Shown: positions 45,782-54,300 of the stretch, one piece after another
How the letters are laid out: every line of letters begins with the position of its first letter
How positions within the stretch are numbered: the stretch's first letter is position 1
DNA from: Streptomyces sp. NBC_01283
GTDB lineage: Bacteria > Actinomycetota > Actinomycetes > Streptomycetales > Streptomycetaceae
DNA: 64,000 nt
NCBI RefSeq assembly: GCF_041435335.1
Contig: NZ_CP108430.1
Coordinates: 1,054,001-1,118,000 of the forward strand
Direction of reading: 5' to 3'
Position numbers and translations under genes: made by a program
Notes under the pieces: generated by a model
The model's database searches: none
The model's input: only the letters and a program-made list of their open reading frames with translations
What the model was told of the DNA's origin: nothing

Positions 45782-47056
45782 TCAGTCGTGGTCGTCGCCG
45801 GTGTGTCCGGGCACGCTGATCGCGAGGACGGCGGTGTCGTCGTCGACGCCGGTGCCGAAGGTGTCGAGCAGGCCGCGGATCGCGGCGACGGCGCCGGGGG
45901 CGGTCGTCGGTGCCAGGGCCTGGGCGAAGTCGAGGAGGGCTTCGTCCCCATAGCGCTCGTCCTCGCTGTTCGACGCCGTGTGGGCTTCGGTGAGGCCGTC
46001 CGTGTACAGCAGCAGGGTGTCGCCTGCCGCGAGGCAGATGGTCGTGGTGGCGATGTGCGCGTCGGGAAGGACCCCGACGAGCTGGCCACCCGGGGTGGGC
46101 AGGTAGTCGGCGCTTCCGTCGGCGCGCAGGAGCAGGGCCGGGGGGTGGCCGCCGCTGGCCAGGGTGACGCGGAAGCCACCCCCCTCGGCGTCGGGGGTGA
46201 GCAGTCCGAAGATGACCGTGCAGAAGCGGGGGTCGTCGCCGTTGTACTCGTGGTTCAGGACGGTGTTGAGGTTGCGCAGGACGGTGGCCGGATCGGGATC
46301 GTAGACGGCTGCGGCACGCAGGGTGTAGCGGGCCAGCGAGGTGATGGCCGCGGCGGCGGCGCCCTTGCCGCACACGTCTCCCAGGAACAGCCCCCAGGTC
46401 CCCGCGGCGAGAGGGAAGAGGTCGTAGAAGTCGCCGCCGACCATGTCGGTGGAGGCGATGTGGTAGTGCGCGGCCACTTCCAGGCCGGGCACGCTCACCA
46501 GCGCCGGGGGCAGCAGCGTCTGCTGGAGGACGGCGTTGAGCCGCTTGAGTTCCTCACGTTCGCGCTCCGCCTGTTGCCGGGCGCGCAGCAGCTCCGTCTC
46601 GTAGGCGCGGCGGTCGCTGGCGTCGAAGACGGTGGTGCGGATCAGCAGCGGCTGTCCGTCACCGCCGGTCTTGACCGTGGAGGTCACCAGGACGGGCAGG
46701 CGCCTGCCGTCGGCCGCCTTGAGTTCCAGGGCGACCCCTCTGACCTCGCCATGCATGCGCAGCAGCGGGCCGAAGTGCGTCTCGTGGTAGAGCCGGCCGC
46801 CCACGGTCAGCAGGTCGGAGAACGTCTTGCGGCCCACCAGCTCGTCGTGGGCGTACCCGAGCCAGTCGAGCAGCGTCATGTTGATCTTGGCGATGGTGCC
46901 GTCGAGGAGGGTGGAGAGGTAGCCGCACGGCGCGTGCTCGTACAGATCCTCGACGCTGTCCTCCAGCAGCGCGGAGAACGCCGCCTGCTCGTCGCCGGGC
47001 GAACCCCCGGGACCCGGGGGTTCGCCGTTCCCGCCGTCGCTGGTCCTGCTCATCAT
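45782..47056 (-). CDS. PAS-SpoIIE protein phosphatase (RsbP-like)
   Basis: 424 residues. A PAS domain covers about residues 33-155 (CGYLSTLLDGTIAKINMTLLDWLGY and a C-terminal FDASDRRAYE linker). A coiled linker (RARQQAEREREELKRLN) is followed by a SpoIIE/PP2C phosphatase with its key acidic motifs MVGGDFYDL, FLGDVCGKG and DDDTAVLAI, so all metal ligands are intact. The start overlaps the stop codon of the alpha/beta hydrolase upstream. That pairing and order matches the RsbQ-RsbP energy-stress module of Bacillus SigB, where the phosphatase reactivates the anti-anti-sigma factor. Here that role is inferred from architecture. Confidence 0.88.
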   Translation of the reverse strand: MMSRTSDGGNGEPPGPGGSPGDEQAAFSALLEDSVEDLYEHAPCGYLSTLLDGTIAKINMTLLDWLGYAHDELVGRKTFSDLLTVGGRLYHETHFGPLLRMHGEVRGVALELKAADGRRLPVLVTSTVKTGGDGQPLLIRTTVFDASDRRAYETELLRARQQAEREREELKRLNAVLQQTLLPPALVSVPGLEVAAHYHIASTDMVGGDFYDLFPLAAGTWGLFLGDVCGKGAAAAAITSLARYTLRAAAVYDPDPATVLRNLNTVLNHEYNGDDPRFCTVIFGLLTPDAEGGGFRVTLASGGHPPALLLRADGSADYLPTPGGQLVGVLPDAHIATTTICLAAGDTLLLYTDGLTEAHTASNSEDERYGDEALLDFAQALAPTTAPGAVAAIRGLLDTFGTGVDDDTAVLAISVPGHTGDDHD

Positions 47057-47871
47057 CGCGCGGTTCCGACGAAGTCGGTGAGCACGGCAGCGGTCTCTTC
47101 CGGCGCGGCGAGCTGGGGGCAGTGCCCGGTCGCGTCGAGCGTGACGAGACGGCTTCCGGGGATCCGGTCGCGTACGAAGGCTCCGACCTCCGGGGGTGCG
47201 ATCGCATCACTGGAGCACTGCGCGACCAGCGTGGGAACGCCGACCTCGGCGAGGTCCTCACGGTTGTCGGACAGGAAAGTGACACGGGCGAAGACGCGGG
47301 CGATGTCCGGATCGGTGCGGCAGAAGCTGTTGGTCAGCTCCTCGCCCAGCTCGGGCCGCTCGGGATTACCCATGATCACCGGAGCCATGGCACCCGACCA
47401 GCCCAGATAGTTCGCCTCCAGCGAGCCGAGGAGTTCATCGATGTCCTCGCGGCTGAACCCGCCGCGATAGCCGGCTGCCGGATCGTCGATGAAACACGGC
47501 GACGGGGCGAGCAGGACCAGACCGGCGAACGCCTCCGGCTCCCGCGCCGCGGCCAGGACGCCCATCATCGCGCTCACCGAGTGCCCCACGAAGGTCACCG
47601 GGCCGAGCGCCAGCTCACGGCAGATCTCCAGCACGTCTTCCACGTAGCCCTCCAGCGAGGAATAGCGTTGCTCGCTCCACGCCGACAGATCGGAGCGCCC
47701 GGCCCCGACGTGGTCGAACAGCACCACGGTGAAGTCCCGCTCCAGCAGCGGCACCACCAGCCGCCACATGTTCTGGTCGCACCCGAACCCGTGCGCCAGC
47801 ATCACCACCGGCCCTCCGGTGCGGCCGGTCACCGTCACATGGTTCCTGCTCAGTGCCGTCATAAGGAACAT
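47053..47871 (-). CDS. RsbQ-like alpha/beta hydrolase
   Basis: 272 residues with the compact hydrolase fold. The oxyanion HGFGCDQNMW, the nucleophile in FVGHSVSAMMG, the aspartate in AQCSSDAIAP and the histidine in DATGHCPQL are all visible. The HGFGCDQNMW and GHSVSAM elements are characteristic of RsbQ and its plant relatives (DAD2/KAI2 group). RsbQ activates the PAS-phosphatase RsbP in Bacillus. Its 3' end overlaps the PAS-phosphatase gene here, so the two are surely co-translated. The ATG at 47871 is used; an ATG three codons later is an alternative. Confidence 0.88.
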   Translation of the reverse strand: MFLMTALSRNHVTVTGRTGGPVVMLAHGFGCDQNMWRLVVPLLERDFTVVLFDHVGAGRSDLSAWSEQRYSSLEGYVEDVLEICRELALGPVTFVGHSVSAMMGVLAAAREPEAFAGLVLLAPSPCFIDDPAAGYRGGFSREDIDELLGSLEANYLGWSGAMAPVIMGNPERPELGEELTNSFCRTDPDIARVFARVTFLSDNREDLAEVGVPTLVAQCSSDAIAPPEVGAFVRDRIPGSRLVTLDATGHCPQLAAPEETAAVLTDFVGTAR

Positions 47872-48072
47872 CGTCGCAGAATCCCCGCCGACTGCTTCCT
47901 CCGCTTCCCCGACGGTCCGCGGCGCCGCCGGTGCCCCGCGCGGCATGTACGAGGGTGAAGCACGGGGTGTCCTCGCCGTGTGTCTGTCACCATGTTCTCC
48001 ACCGCACCCGCTCCTGCGGCGCGGGCCCGAGCATGCGCGCACTCGAACGGATTATCGGTCTGGGCCGGAGCA

Positions 48073-48097
48073 GAATGTCTCGCGTCCGGCAGGGTAG
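48073..48097 (+). promoter_or_regulatory. SigB-type promoter motif upstream of the ATPase gene
   Basis: GAAT, 15 bases, GGGTAG, 43 bp before the ATPase start. It has the same -35 and spacing as the motif at 44006-44030, with the last base differing from GGGTAC/T. Support is moderate. Confidence 0.4.
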
Positions 48098-48139
48098 GTG
48101 AGCAGAAATCGGGGACACGGGGACGAAGGTGGAGAGGAA

Positions 48140-48628
48140 ATGGAGTCAGCCGGCATTGGCGGCGAGGGGTCGTTGGCAGCTCATCCCATGGCTGTCGCCC
48201 TCCCCTTGAACGAGGGGGACTGCTCCATCGCCGAAGCACGTCATCTCGCGCTCGACTTCCTCACCCGCGCCCGTACGGAGCATGCCGTGGAGATCTCCGC
48301 CCGCGCGCTGGACCTGACGCAACTGGTGGTCAGCGAGCTGGTCACCAACGCCCGCAAGTACGCCCCCGGGCCGATGCTGATGGAGCTGCGCATCATGGAC
48401 TCCACGGTGGCGGTGAGCGTGCACGACAGCGTCCGCGCCCGCCCCGTCGCCCGCTCCGAGGACCCGCACAGGATCGGCGGGCACGGCCTGGAGATCGTCA
48501 GGGCCGTCTCCCGGAATTTCCACGTCCACCTCGAACCGGGCGGCAAGTGCGTCACCGCCGACATCGCCCTGACCGACGAGCCCGGCCTCGGCCTCCGTGG
48601 AGCCCACTCTCCCCGCGGCCCTCGCTGA
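48140..48628 (+). CDS. RsbW-like anti-sigma ATP-binding protein
   Basis: 162 residues with a single GHKL ATPase domain. The N box is LTQLVVSELVTNARKYAPG and the G boxes are in RIGGHGLEIVRAVS. There is no membrane or dimerisation part, as in the small serine-kinase anti-sigma factors that phosphorylate anti-anti-sigma partners. GGAGAGG precedes the ATG at 48140; a start further upstream in the frame would be unusual. It is divergent from the RsbQ-like hydrolase. Confidence 0.88.
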   Translation: MESAGIGGEGSLAAHPMAVALPLNEGDCSIAEARHLALDFLTRARTEHAVEISARALDLTQLVVSELVTNARKYAPGPMLMELRIMDSTVAVSVHDSVRARPVARSEDPHRIGGHGLEIVRAVSRNFHVHLEPGGKCVTADIALTDEPGLGLRGAHSPRGPR

Positions 48629-48704
48629 TCCGCTCACGGTTCCCCGAACAGCACCGGCGGCACTCGGGCGCTCGCCTTCGCTGAACCGCAGGGCTGGGCC
48701 GCAG

Positions 48705-48730
48705 GAGTGACACACGCGACGGCCGGGTAC
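48705..48730 (+). promoter_or_regulatory. SigB-type promoter motif upstream of the hemerythrin gene
   Basis: GAGT, 16 bases, GGGTAC, about 147 bp before the hemerythrin start. It fits the SigB consensus (GNNT, 14-16 bases, GGGTAC/T). The intervening leader holds the TCACC repeats. Confidence 0.4.
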
Positions 48731-48778
48731 ACGAGGCATCTCGTGGGCCGGTGAGCGCGCTACGTATCTGTACGAAGT

Positions 48779-48832
48779 CGCTCACCACGAGTCGGTCACC
48801 GCGGAAAGACTCACCACGAAACCGCTCACAGC
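48779..48832. repeat. Four phased TCAC repeats before the hemerythrin gene
   Basis: GCTCACC, GGTCACC, ACTCACC and GCTCACA are placed with TCAC at 48782, 48796, 48811 and 48826, spacings of 14, 15 and 15 bp. They look like degenerate copies of a 15-bp unit in the leader of the hemerythrin gene. Confidence 0.4.
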
Positions 48833-48877
48833 GCTGAGCCCTCTGTGCCCTGCCCCCTGCCGAGAAGGAGCCCCGAC

Positions 48878-49381
48878 ATGCCGGACAAGGCAACACCGAC
48901 CATGGACGTCGTCGAGCTGATTCTCGATGACCACCGGCGGATGGAAGACCTGTTCCGCGACATGCGCAGCGTGGAGGCCGAACGGGCCGAAGCATTGAAG
49001 AAGTTCGCCGACCTGCTCATCGCGCACGCGCTCGCCGAGGAGGCCGAGGTCTACCCCGCCCTCCGGCGCTACCGGGACATCGACAACGACGAGGTCGAAC
49101 ACGGAGTCGAGGAACACGAGGAGGGCAACGAGGCGCTCCTCGCTCTCCTGGAGGTGACCGAGGTCGGCTCCGACGACTGGGACGAGAAGCTGGAGAAGCT
49201 CGTCGAGGCGGTGGCCCACCACACCGACGAGGAGGAGCGGACGATCCTCAACGGCGCACGCGAGAACGTGGCCATGGCACGCCGCGAGGAACTGGGCACC
49301 GCCTTCACCAGGGAACGCGACAAGCACCTCAAGGCGGGCTGCGGAAGCATCGACAACGTCCGCCGCATCCTGAAGGACTGA
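48878..49381 (+). CDS. Hemerythrin HHE-domain protein
   Basis: 167 residues, largely helical. The diiron histidines and acids of the HHE cation-binding fold are in LILDDHRRMEDLF, LLIAHALAEEAEVY, EVEHGVEEHEE and AVAHHTDEEERTIL. A GAAGGAG site precedes the ATG at 48878. Such proteins bind oxygen or nitric oxide or store iron. Placement beside the SigB-type genes and a candidate SigB promoter suggests a stress role. Confidence 0.9.
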   Translation: MPDKATPTMDVVELILDDHRRMEDLFRDMRSVEAERAEALKKFADLLIAHALAEEAEVYPALRRYRDIDNDEVEHGVEEHEEGNEALLALLEVTEVGSDDWDEKLEKLVEAVAHHTDEEERTILNGARENVAMARREELGTAFTRERDKHLKAGCGSIDNVRRILKD

Positions 49382-49463
49382 CCACCGGTCAGGCGCCCCG
49401 GCGGGCCCGTTTCATTCGCGTGGCGGCCAACCGCCACGGCTCGGAACGGTTAAGAGACATGCC

Positions 49464-51950
49464 ATGGAAGAAAATGCGGCTGACCATTGCGTGCGTGTCC
49501 GGGGCGCGAGCGAGCACAACCTGAAGAACGTGGACGTGGACATTCCGCGGGACTCGATGGTCGCCTTCACCGGCGTCTCCGGTTCGGGCAAGTCCTCGCT
49601 CGCCTTCGGCACGCTCTACGCCGAGGCCCAGCGTCGGTACTTCGAGTCCGTCGCGCCCTATGCCCGCCGGCTGCTCCAGCAGGTCGGCGCTCCGCACGTG
49701 CAGGAGATCACCGGGCTGCCGCCCGCCGTGGCCCTGCGGCAACGCCGCGGGACGCCCGGTTCGCGGTCCACGGTCGGCACGCTCACCACGCTGTCCAACC
49801 TGCTGCGCATCCTCTACTCGCGTGCCGGGACCTATCCGCCGGACGCCGAGCGGCTGGAGGCCGAGGCGTTCTCGCCCAACACGTCGGCCGGCGCCTGCCC
49901 CGAGTGCCACGGTCTGGGCGCGGTGCACGACGTCACCGAGGAGCTGCTCGTCCCGGACCCGTCGCTGAGCATCCGTGACGGCGCGATCGCGGCGTGGCCG
50001 GGTGCCTGGCAGGGCGCCAATCTGCGCAGCATCGTCAGCGGTCTGGGCATCGACATCGACAAGCCGTGGCGCAGGCTCAGGAAGAAGGACAAGGAGTGGC
50101 TGCTCTACACCGACGAGCAGCCGTCCGTTCTCATCGAGCCCGAGCCAGGACGTGTCGACTACGGCTACTACGGGAAGTTCTGGAGCGCCCGCAAGCACGT
50201 CATGCACGTACTCGCCGACTCCAAGAGCCAGCGGATGCGCGACCGTGCGATGCGCTTCGTCCAGGGTGTCCCCTGCCCCGCGTGCGAGGGCAGCGGCCTG
50301 CGGCCCGAAGCCCTCGCGGTCACCTTCGCGGGCCGCTCCGTCGCCGAGGTCAACGCGATGCCGCTCACCGAGGTCGCGGCCCTGCTGCGGCCCGTCGCGG
50401 AACTGCCGGAGGCCTCGGCGGCCACCTCGACCGCCCGGTCCGGGGAGACCACCGAGGCCGCGGTACGGATCTGCGCCGATGTGGTCGCACGCGTCGAGGT
50501 GCTGCTCGGCCTCGGGCTCGGCTATCTCAGCCTCGGCCGCCGCTCGACGACGCTCTCGCCCGGCGAGGCGCAGCGCCTGCGGATCGCCACGCAGTTGCGC
50601 TCGGGCCTGTTCGGCGTCGTCTACGTGCTCGACGAACCCTCCGCGGGACTGCACCCCGCCGACGCGGAGCCACTCCTCGACGTCCTGGACCGGCTGAAGG
50701 CCTCGGGCAACTCGCTGTTCGTCGTGGAGCACGACATGGACGTCGTGCGGCGGGCGGACTGGGTCGTCGACATCGGGCCCGGCGCGGGAGAGGCGGGCGG
50801 GCGTGTGCTGTACAGCGGGCCGGTCGACGGGCTCGAAAAGATCGAGGAGTCGGCCACCAGCCGCCATCTGTTCGGACGTGCCGAGCCGGTCGCTCACCGT
50901 CCCCGCAAGCCGCAGGGCTGGCTGCACCTGCGCGGCGTCTCGCGCCACAACCTGCGGGAGGTGTCCGTCGACGTACCGCTCGGCGTGCTGACGGCGGTGA
51001 CCGGCGTATCCGGCTCCGGGAAGTCGACCCTGGTCACGCAGGTGCTCGCCGAGGTCGTGCGCGGTCACCTCGGCCTTGCGCCGGAGGAGCGCGAGGAGGC
51101 TGATGCCGCGGACGCAGCGGAGTTCGAGGTCGACGTCCAGGACGCGGAGGGGGTCGAATCGTTCGACCGCCTCGTGCGGGTCGACCAGCGGCCCATCGGC
51201 CGCACCCCCCGCTCCAACCTGGCGACGTACACAGGGATGTTCGACGCGGTACGCAAGCTGTACGCGACGACGGACGAGGCCAGGGCGCGCGGCTACTCCC
51301 CCGGCCGCTTCTCCTTCAATATTCCCGAGGGGCGGTGCGAGACGTGCCAGGGCGAGGGCTTCGTCTCGGTCGAGCTGCTGTTCCTGCCGGGGACCTACGC
51401 CCCGTGCCCGGCGTGCCACGGCGCGCGGTACAACGCCGAGACGCTCGAAGTGACCTACCGCGGCAAGCACATCGCGGACGTCCTCGCGCTGTCCGTCGAT
51501 GACGCGGCCACGTTCCTCACCGATGTGCCCGCCGCCTCCCGCAGCCTGGAGACGCTCCGGGAAGTCGGCCTCGGGTATCTGCGGCTCGGCCAGCCCGCCA
51601 CGGAACTCAGCGGCGGAGAGGCGCAACGCATCAAGCTCGCCACCGAACTCCAGCGGGCCCGCCGCGGCCACGCGCTCTACCTGCTCGACGAGCCGACCGC
51701 GGGCCTGCACCCCGCGGACATCGCACTGCTGCTCCGCCAGCTGCACCGGCTCGTCGACGCCGACAACACCGTCGTCCTGGTCGAGCACGACCTCGACACG
51801 ATCGCCACCGCCGACTGGGTCATCGACCTCGGACCGGGCGGCGGTGACGCCGGCGGCCGGGTGGTGGCGACCGGCACACCCGCGAAAGTCGCCAGATCAC
51901 GACGCAGCGCCACCGCGCCCTATCTCGCGCCGCGGCTGACACGACCCTGA
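49464..51950 (+). CDS. UvrA-like excision/ABC ATPase (UvrA2 class)
   Basis: 828 residues, shorter than the about 950 of UvrA. Two ATPase halves are visible: Walker A GVSGSGKSSLAFG near residue 40 and GVSGSGKSTLVTQ in the second half, ABC signature LSPGEAQRLRIA and LSGGEAQRIKLA, and Walker B regions in VYVLDEPSAGLHP and LYLLDEPTAGLHP. Zinc-type cysteine pairs are present (CPECHGLG, CPACEGSG, CETCQGEGF, CPACHGARY). The reduced length implies loss of the UvrB-binding part, as in UvrA2/DrrC-type proteins linked to drug tolerance rather than canonical repair. Confidence 0.9.
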   Translation: MEENAADHCVRVRGASEHNLKNVDVDIPRDSMVAFTGVSGSGKSSLAFGTLYAEAQRRYFESVAPYARRLLQQVGAPHVQEITGLPPAVALRQRRGTPGSRSTVGTLTTLSNLLRILYSRAGTYPPDAERLEAEAFSPNTSAGACPECHGLGAVHDVTEELLVPDPSLSIRDGAIAAWPGAWQGANLRSIVSGLGIDIDKPWRRLRKKDKEWLLYTDEQPSVLIEPEPGRVDYGYYGKFWSARKHVMHVLADSKSQRMRDRAMRFVQGVPCPACEGSGLRPEALAVTFAGRSVAEVNAMPLTEVAALLRPVAELPEASAATSTARSGETTEAAVRICADVVARVEVLLGLGLGYLSLGRRSTTLSPGEAQRLRIATQLRSGLFGVVYVLDEPSAGLHPADAEPLLDVLDRLKASGNSLFVVEHDMDVVRRADWVVDIGPGAGEAGGRVLYSGPVDGLEKIEESATSRHLFGRAEPVAHRPRKPQGWLHLRGVSRHNLREVSVDVPLGVLTAVTGVSGSGKSTLVTQVLAEVVRGHLGLAPEEREEADAADAAEFEVDVQDAEGVESFDRLVRVDQRPIGRTPRSNLATYTGMFDAVRKLYATTDEARARGYSPGRFSFNIPEGRCETCQGEGFVSVELLFLPGTYAPCPACHGARYNAETLEVTYRGKHIADVLALSVDDAATFLTDVPAASRSLETLREVGLGYLRLGQPATELSGGEAQRIKLATELQRARRGHALYLLDEPTAGLHPADIALLLRQLHRLVDADNTVVLVEHDLDTIATADWVIDLGPGGGDAGGRVVATGTPAKVARSRRSATAPYLAPRLTRP

Positions 51951-52039
51951 TCCATCACCATCCGGACGCACCACGCCGTACGACGCCTGGCACCTCCACG
52001 CCGTGCTGTTGTGCCGCTGATGCGCACCGGGGCAGGAGT

Positions 52040-52438
52040 TCAAGGGGTGTCGATATGTACGTTGGTCGACTTCACGCGCGCGGTGACCGTGATACCGACC
52101 TCGATGCCGAGCTCCTCGACGGACTCCCGCGTCACCAGCGAGACGATCCGGTGCGGTCCCGACTGGATCTCGACCTGGGCGGCTACGTCGTCGAGCGTCA
52201 CCCGGGTCACGATCCCGACCAACGCGTTCCGTACGGACGTGGCCACCGGGCTCTCCGGCAGGGGATGCATCCCCTGGGCCCGCTCCTGCGCGAACGCGGC
52301 GAGACCGACGGCGTCGATCGCCCGGTTCCCCGGCCCCTCCCGGTCCATGCCCAGACGCCCGGAGTCGGCCCACCGCCGGACGGTCTCCGAACTCACGCCA
52401 AGGAGCTTCGCTGCCTGCCCAATGCTGTACGACGCCAC
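52040..52438 (-). CDS. HTH-TOBE molybdate/oxyanion-responsive regulator
   Basis: 132 residues. The first 50 are a MerR-like helix-turn-helix (SYSIGQAAKLLG, SETVRRWADSGRLG), and the rest is a TOBE/Mop-type domain from about residue 65 (SVRNALVGIVTRVTLDDVAAQVEIQSG). Such two-domain proteins are oxyanion sensors. Start at GTG 52438 is chosen to give V-A-S-Y; a GTG three codons upstream (52447) is also possible. No strong ribosome site distinguishes them. Confidence 0.8.
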   Translation of the reverse strand: MASYSIGQAAKLLGVSSETVRRWADSGRLGMDREGPGNRAIDAVGLAAFAQERAQGMHPLPESPVATSVRNALVGIVTRVTLDDVAAQVEIQSGPHRIVSLVTRESVEELGIEVGITVTARVKSTNVHIDTP

Positions 52439-52584
52439 ACACCGCACTCTAGGCCCGTGCCGTGCACAGCCTGCGGATCTACGGCCACGGGCGCCCCTTG
52501 CCCCGCCCGGCGCTGTCTCGTCATCCGGTCCCGCCCTGCCCGCCGACGCCGTGATCAGTTAGAAAGGAACTGCTGAGAGCCCCA

Positions 52585-52638
52585 CCCACCACCGAAGCCA
52601 AGCCCCCAAGCCCAGGACCGGAACCCACCACCGAAGCC
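52585..52638. repeat. Two copies of a 15-bp direct repeat before the transporter gene
   Basis: CCCACCACCGAAGCC occurs at 52585-52599 and 52624-52638, 39 bp apart, in the leader of the DMT transporter gene. Function unknown. Confidence 0.5.
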
Positions 52639-52668
52639 CGGCACCGATTCCCCAGAGGTTGTCCGCAC

Positions 52669-53673
52669 ATGCCCGCCACCGCGGCCCCTTGGCTGCTCCT
52701 CGCCGTCTTCTCCGGCACCCTGATATCCCTGCAAGCGCGCATCACCGGTGAGCTCGCCGCCGGGCTCGGCGGCGACGGATTCACCGCCGCGGTGATCTCG
52801 TTCGGCTCGGGATTCGTGGTCCTGACGCTCGGGCTCCTCGTGCTGCGCGGGCCGCGCCGCGGGGTCGGCCTGGTGCTCGCGGACGTACGCGGCAGGCGGC
52901 TCAAGTGGTGGCAGGTGCTCGGCGGCTTCGGCGGCGCTGCCTTCCTGCTCGCGCAGGGGCTGACCGTCGGTGCTCTGGGGGTCGCACTGTTCACGGTCGC
53001 GATCGTCGCGGGCCAGGTCACCGGGGGCCTGCTCTTCGACCGGATGGGGCTCGGTCCTGCCGGACCGCAGCGGCCCACGCGGCGCAGAGTCGTCGGTGCG
53101 GTGCTCGTGCTCGCGGCCGTGGGCCTGTCGATGGCGGACAAACTGGGCGGCGGATTCCCGTACTTGATGCTGGTGCTGCCGCTGGTGGCGGGCGTGTGCG
53201 TGAGCTGGCAGCAGGCGGTCAACGGGCACGTGAAGAACGCCGCGGGGTCCGCGTACGCGGGGACGTTCTTCAACTTCGTCGCCGGTACCGGCGCGTTGAC
53301 CGTGATCTTCCTGGTGCACGCCGTGGCCGCTGGGGTTCCGTCCCGCCTGCCGACCGAGCCGTACCTCTATCTCGGCGGCCTGGTCGGCATCACGTTCATC
53401 ACCATCGCGGTCGCCACGGTCCAGAAGCTCGGCGTCCTGCTGCTCGGGCTGTGCACGATCACCGGTCAGTTGGTCGGTTCGCTCGCCCTCGACCTGCTGC
53501 TGCCGCACGGCGACACCCACGTCACGGCGGCCACCGTCGCGGGCGTCGTGCTCGCCCTGGCCGCGGTCGCGCTCGCGGCGCTCTCGGGCTCCCGGACGGG
53601 CCGGGTCGTCGCTTCGAGCAGCGCGCTGCGTACCGCGGCTTCGGAGCGGGTGGACGGTCCTACTGAGCGGTGA
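52669..53673 (+). CDS. DMT-superfamily transporter (DUF606-like)
   Basis: 334 residues with about ten hydrophobic helices over the first 300 residues, arranged as an inverted pair of five, as in the DMT/DUF606 transporters. GLGGDGFTAAVISFGSG and AQGLTVGALGVALFTVAIVAGQ are family-like stretches in the first half and GSAYAGTFFNFVAGTGAL in the second. The substrate is unknown. Its stop lies 14 bp past the end of the convergent acetyltransferase gene, so the two overlap at their 3' ends. Confidence 0.88.
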   Translation: MPATAAPWLLLAVFSGTLISLQARITGELAAGLGGDGFTAAVISFGSGFVVLTLGLLVLRGPRRGVGLVLADVRGRRLKWWQVLGGFGGAAFLLAQGLTVGALGVALFTVAIVAGQVTGGLLFDRMGLGPAGPQRPTRRRVVGAVLVLAAVGLSMADKLGGGFPYLMLVLPLVAGVCVSWQQAVNGHVKNAAGSAYAGTFFNFVAGTGALTVIFLVHAVAAGVPSRLPTEPYLYLGGLVGITFITIAVATVQKLGVLLLGLCTITGQLVGSLALDLLLPHGDTHVTAATVAGVVLALAAVALAALSGSRTGRVVASSSALRTAASERVDGPTER

Positions 53674-54190
53674 GCGCCCAGCGCTCGTGGTCACGCCACT
53701 CACCGTTGATGTGCTGGAAGGCCGGGGAGTAGCCCTCGCGCCGGAACCCCAGGCGCTCGACCAGTTTCAACGAGCGGAGATTGCCGGGCTGGATGTTGGC
53801 CTCAAGCCGGTGCAGGCCCAACTCGTCGAAGGCGAAGCGCACCACGAGCCCGAGCCCCTCGGTCATATAGCCCCGTCCGGCCGTCGACGCGTACGCGGTA
53901 TAACCCAGCACGCCGCTCTGCAGCGTCCCCCTGACGATGTCGTTGATGTTGACACCGCCCACGATCTGCCCGGTGCCGGCCAGGCAGATCACCAGGCCCT
54001 CACGCGTGGGCTGCTCGAACCGGTCCAGGGAGCTGTCGAACGCCTCCCGCGTGTTCTCCCGCACCCCGAGCCAGCGAGCGAGCATCGGTGCGCTCTCCTC
54101 CCGCAGCGCATGGATCTCCGCGAAGTCCGAGCGGCTCAGGCGGCGTATGGCGACCCGCGGTCCCTGTGCCACATAGCTGCTGTCGATCAT
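53660..54190 (-). CDS. GNAT-family N-acetyltransferase (RimJ/RimL-like)
   Basis: 176 residues with the GNAT fold: RLSRSDFAEIHAL near the start, the acetyl-CoA-binding stretch RGYMTEGLGLVVRFAFDELGLHRLEANI and a LVERLGFRREGYSP tail. Such enzymes acetylate N-terminal amino groups of ribosomal proteins or related acceptors. The ATG at 54190 is taken; a GTG seven codons upstream is possible. It converges with the transporter gene. Confidence 0.88.
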   Translation of the reverse strand: MIDSSYVAQGPRVAIRRLSRSDFAEIHALREESAPMLARWLGVRENTREAFDSSLDRFEQPTREGLVICLAGTGQIVGGVNINDIVRGTLQSGVLGYTAYASTAGRGYMTEGLGLVVRFAFDELGLHRLEANIQPGNLRSLKLVERLGFRREGYSPAFQHINGEWRDHERWALTAQ

Positions 54191-54300
54191 CGGCGCATCG
54201 TACGCAGTCACGTCCCGCGCCGGCCCCGCCGCCGCCTCATCGTTCGGCGGGCCATGTCGTCGTACCGCAGGACGGGATCCGGCGCGGGCCGGGGCCGCGT

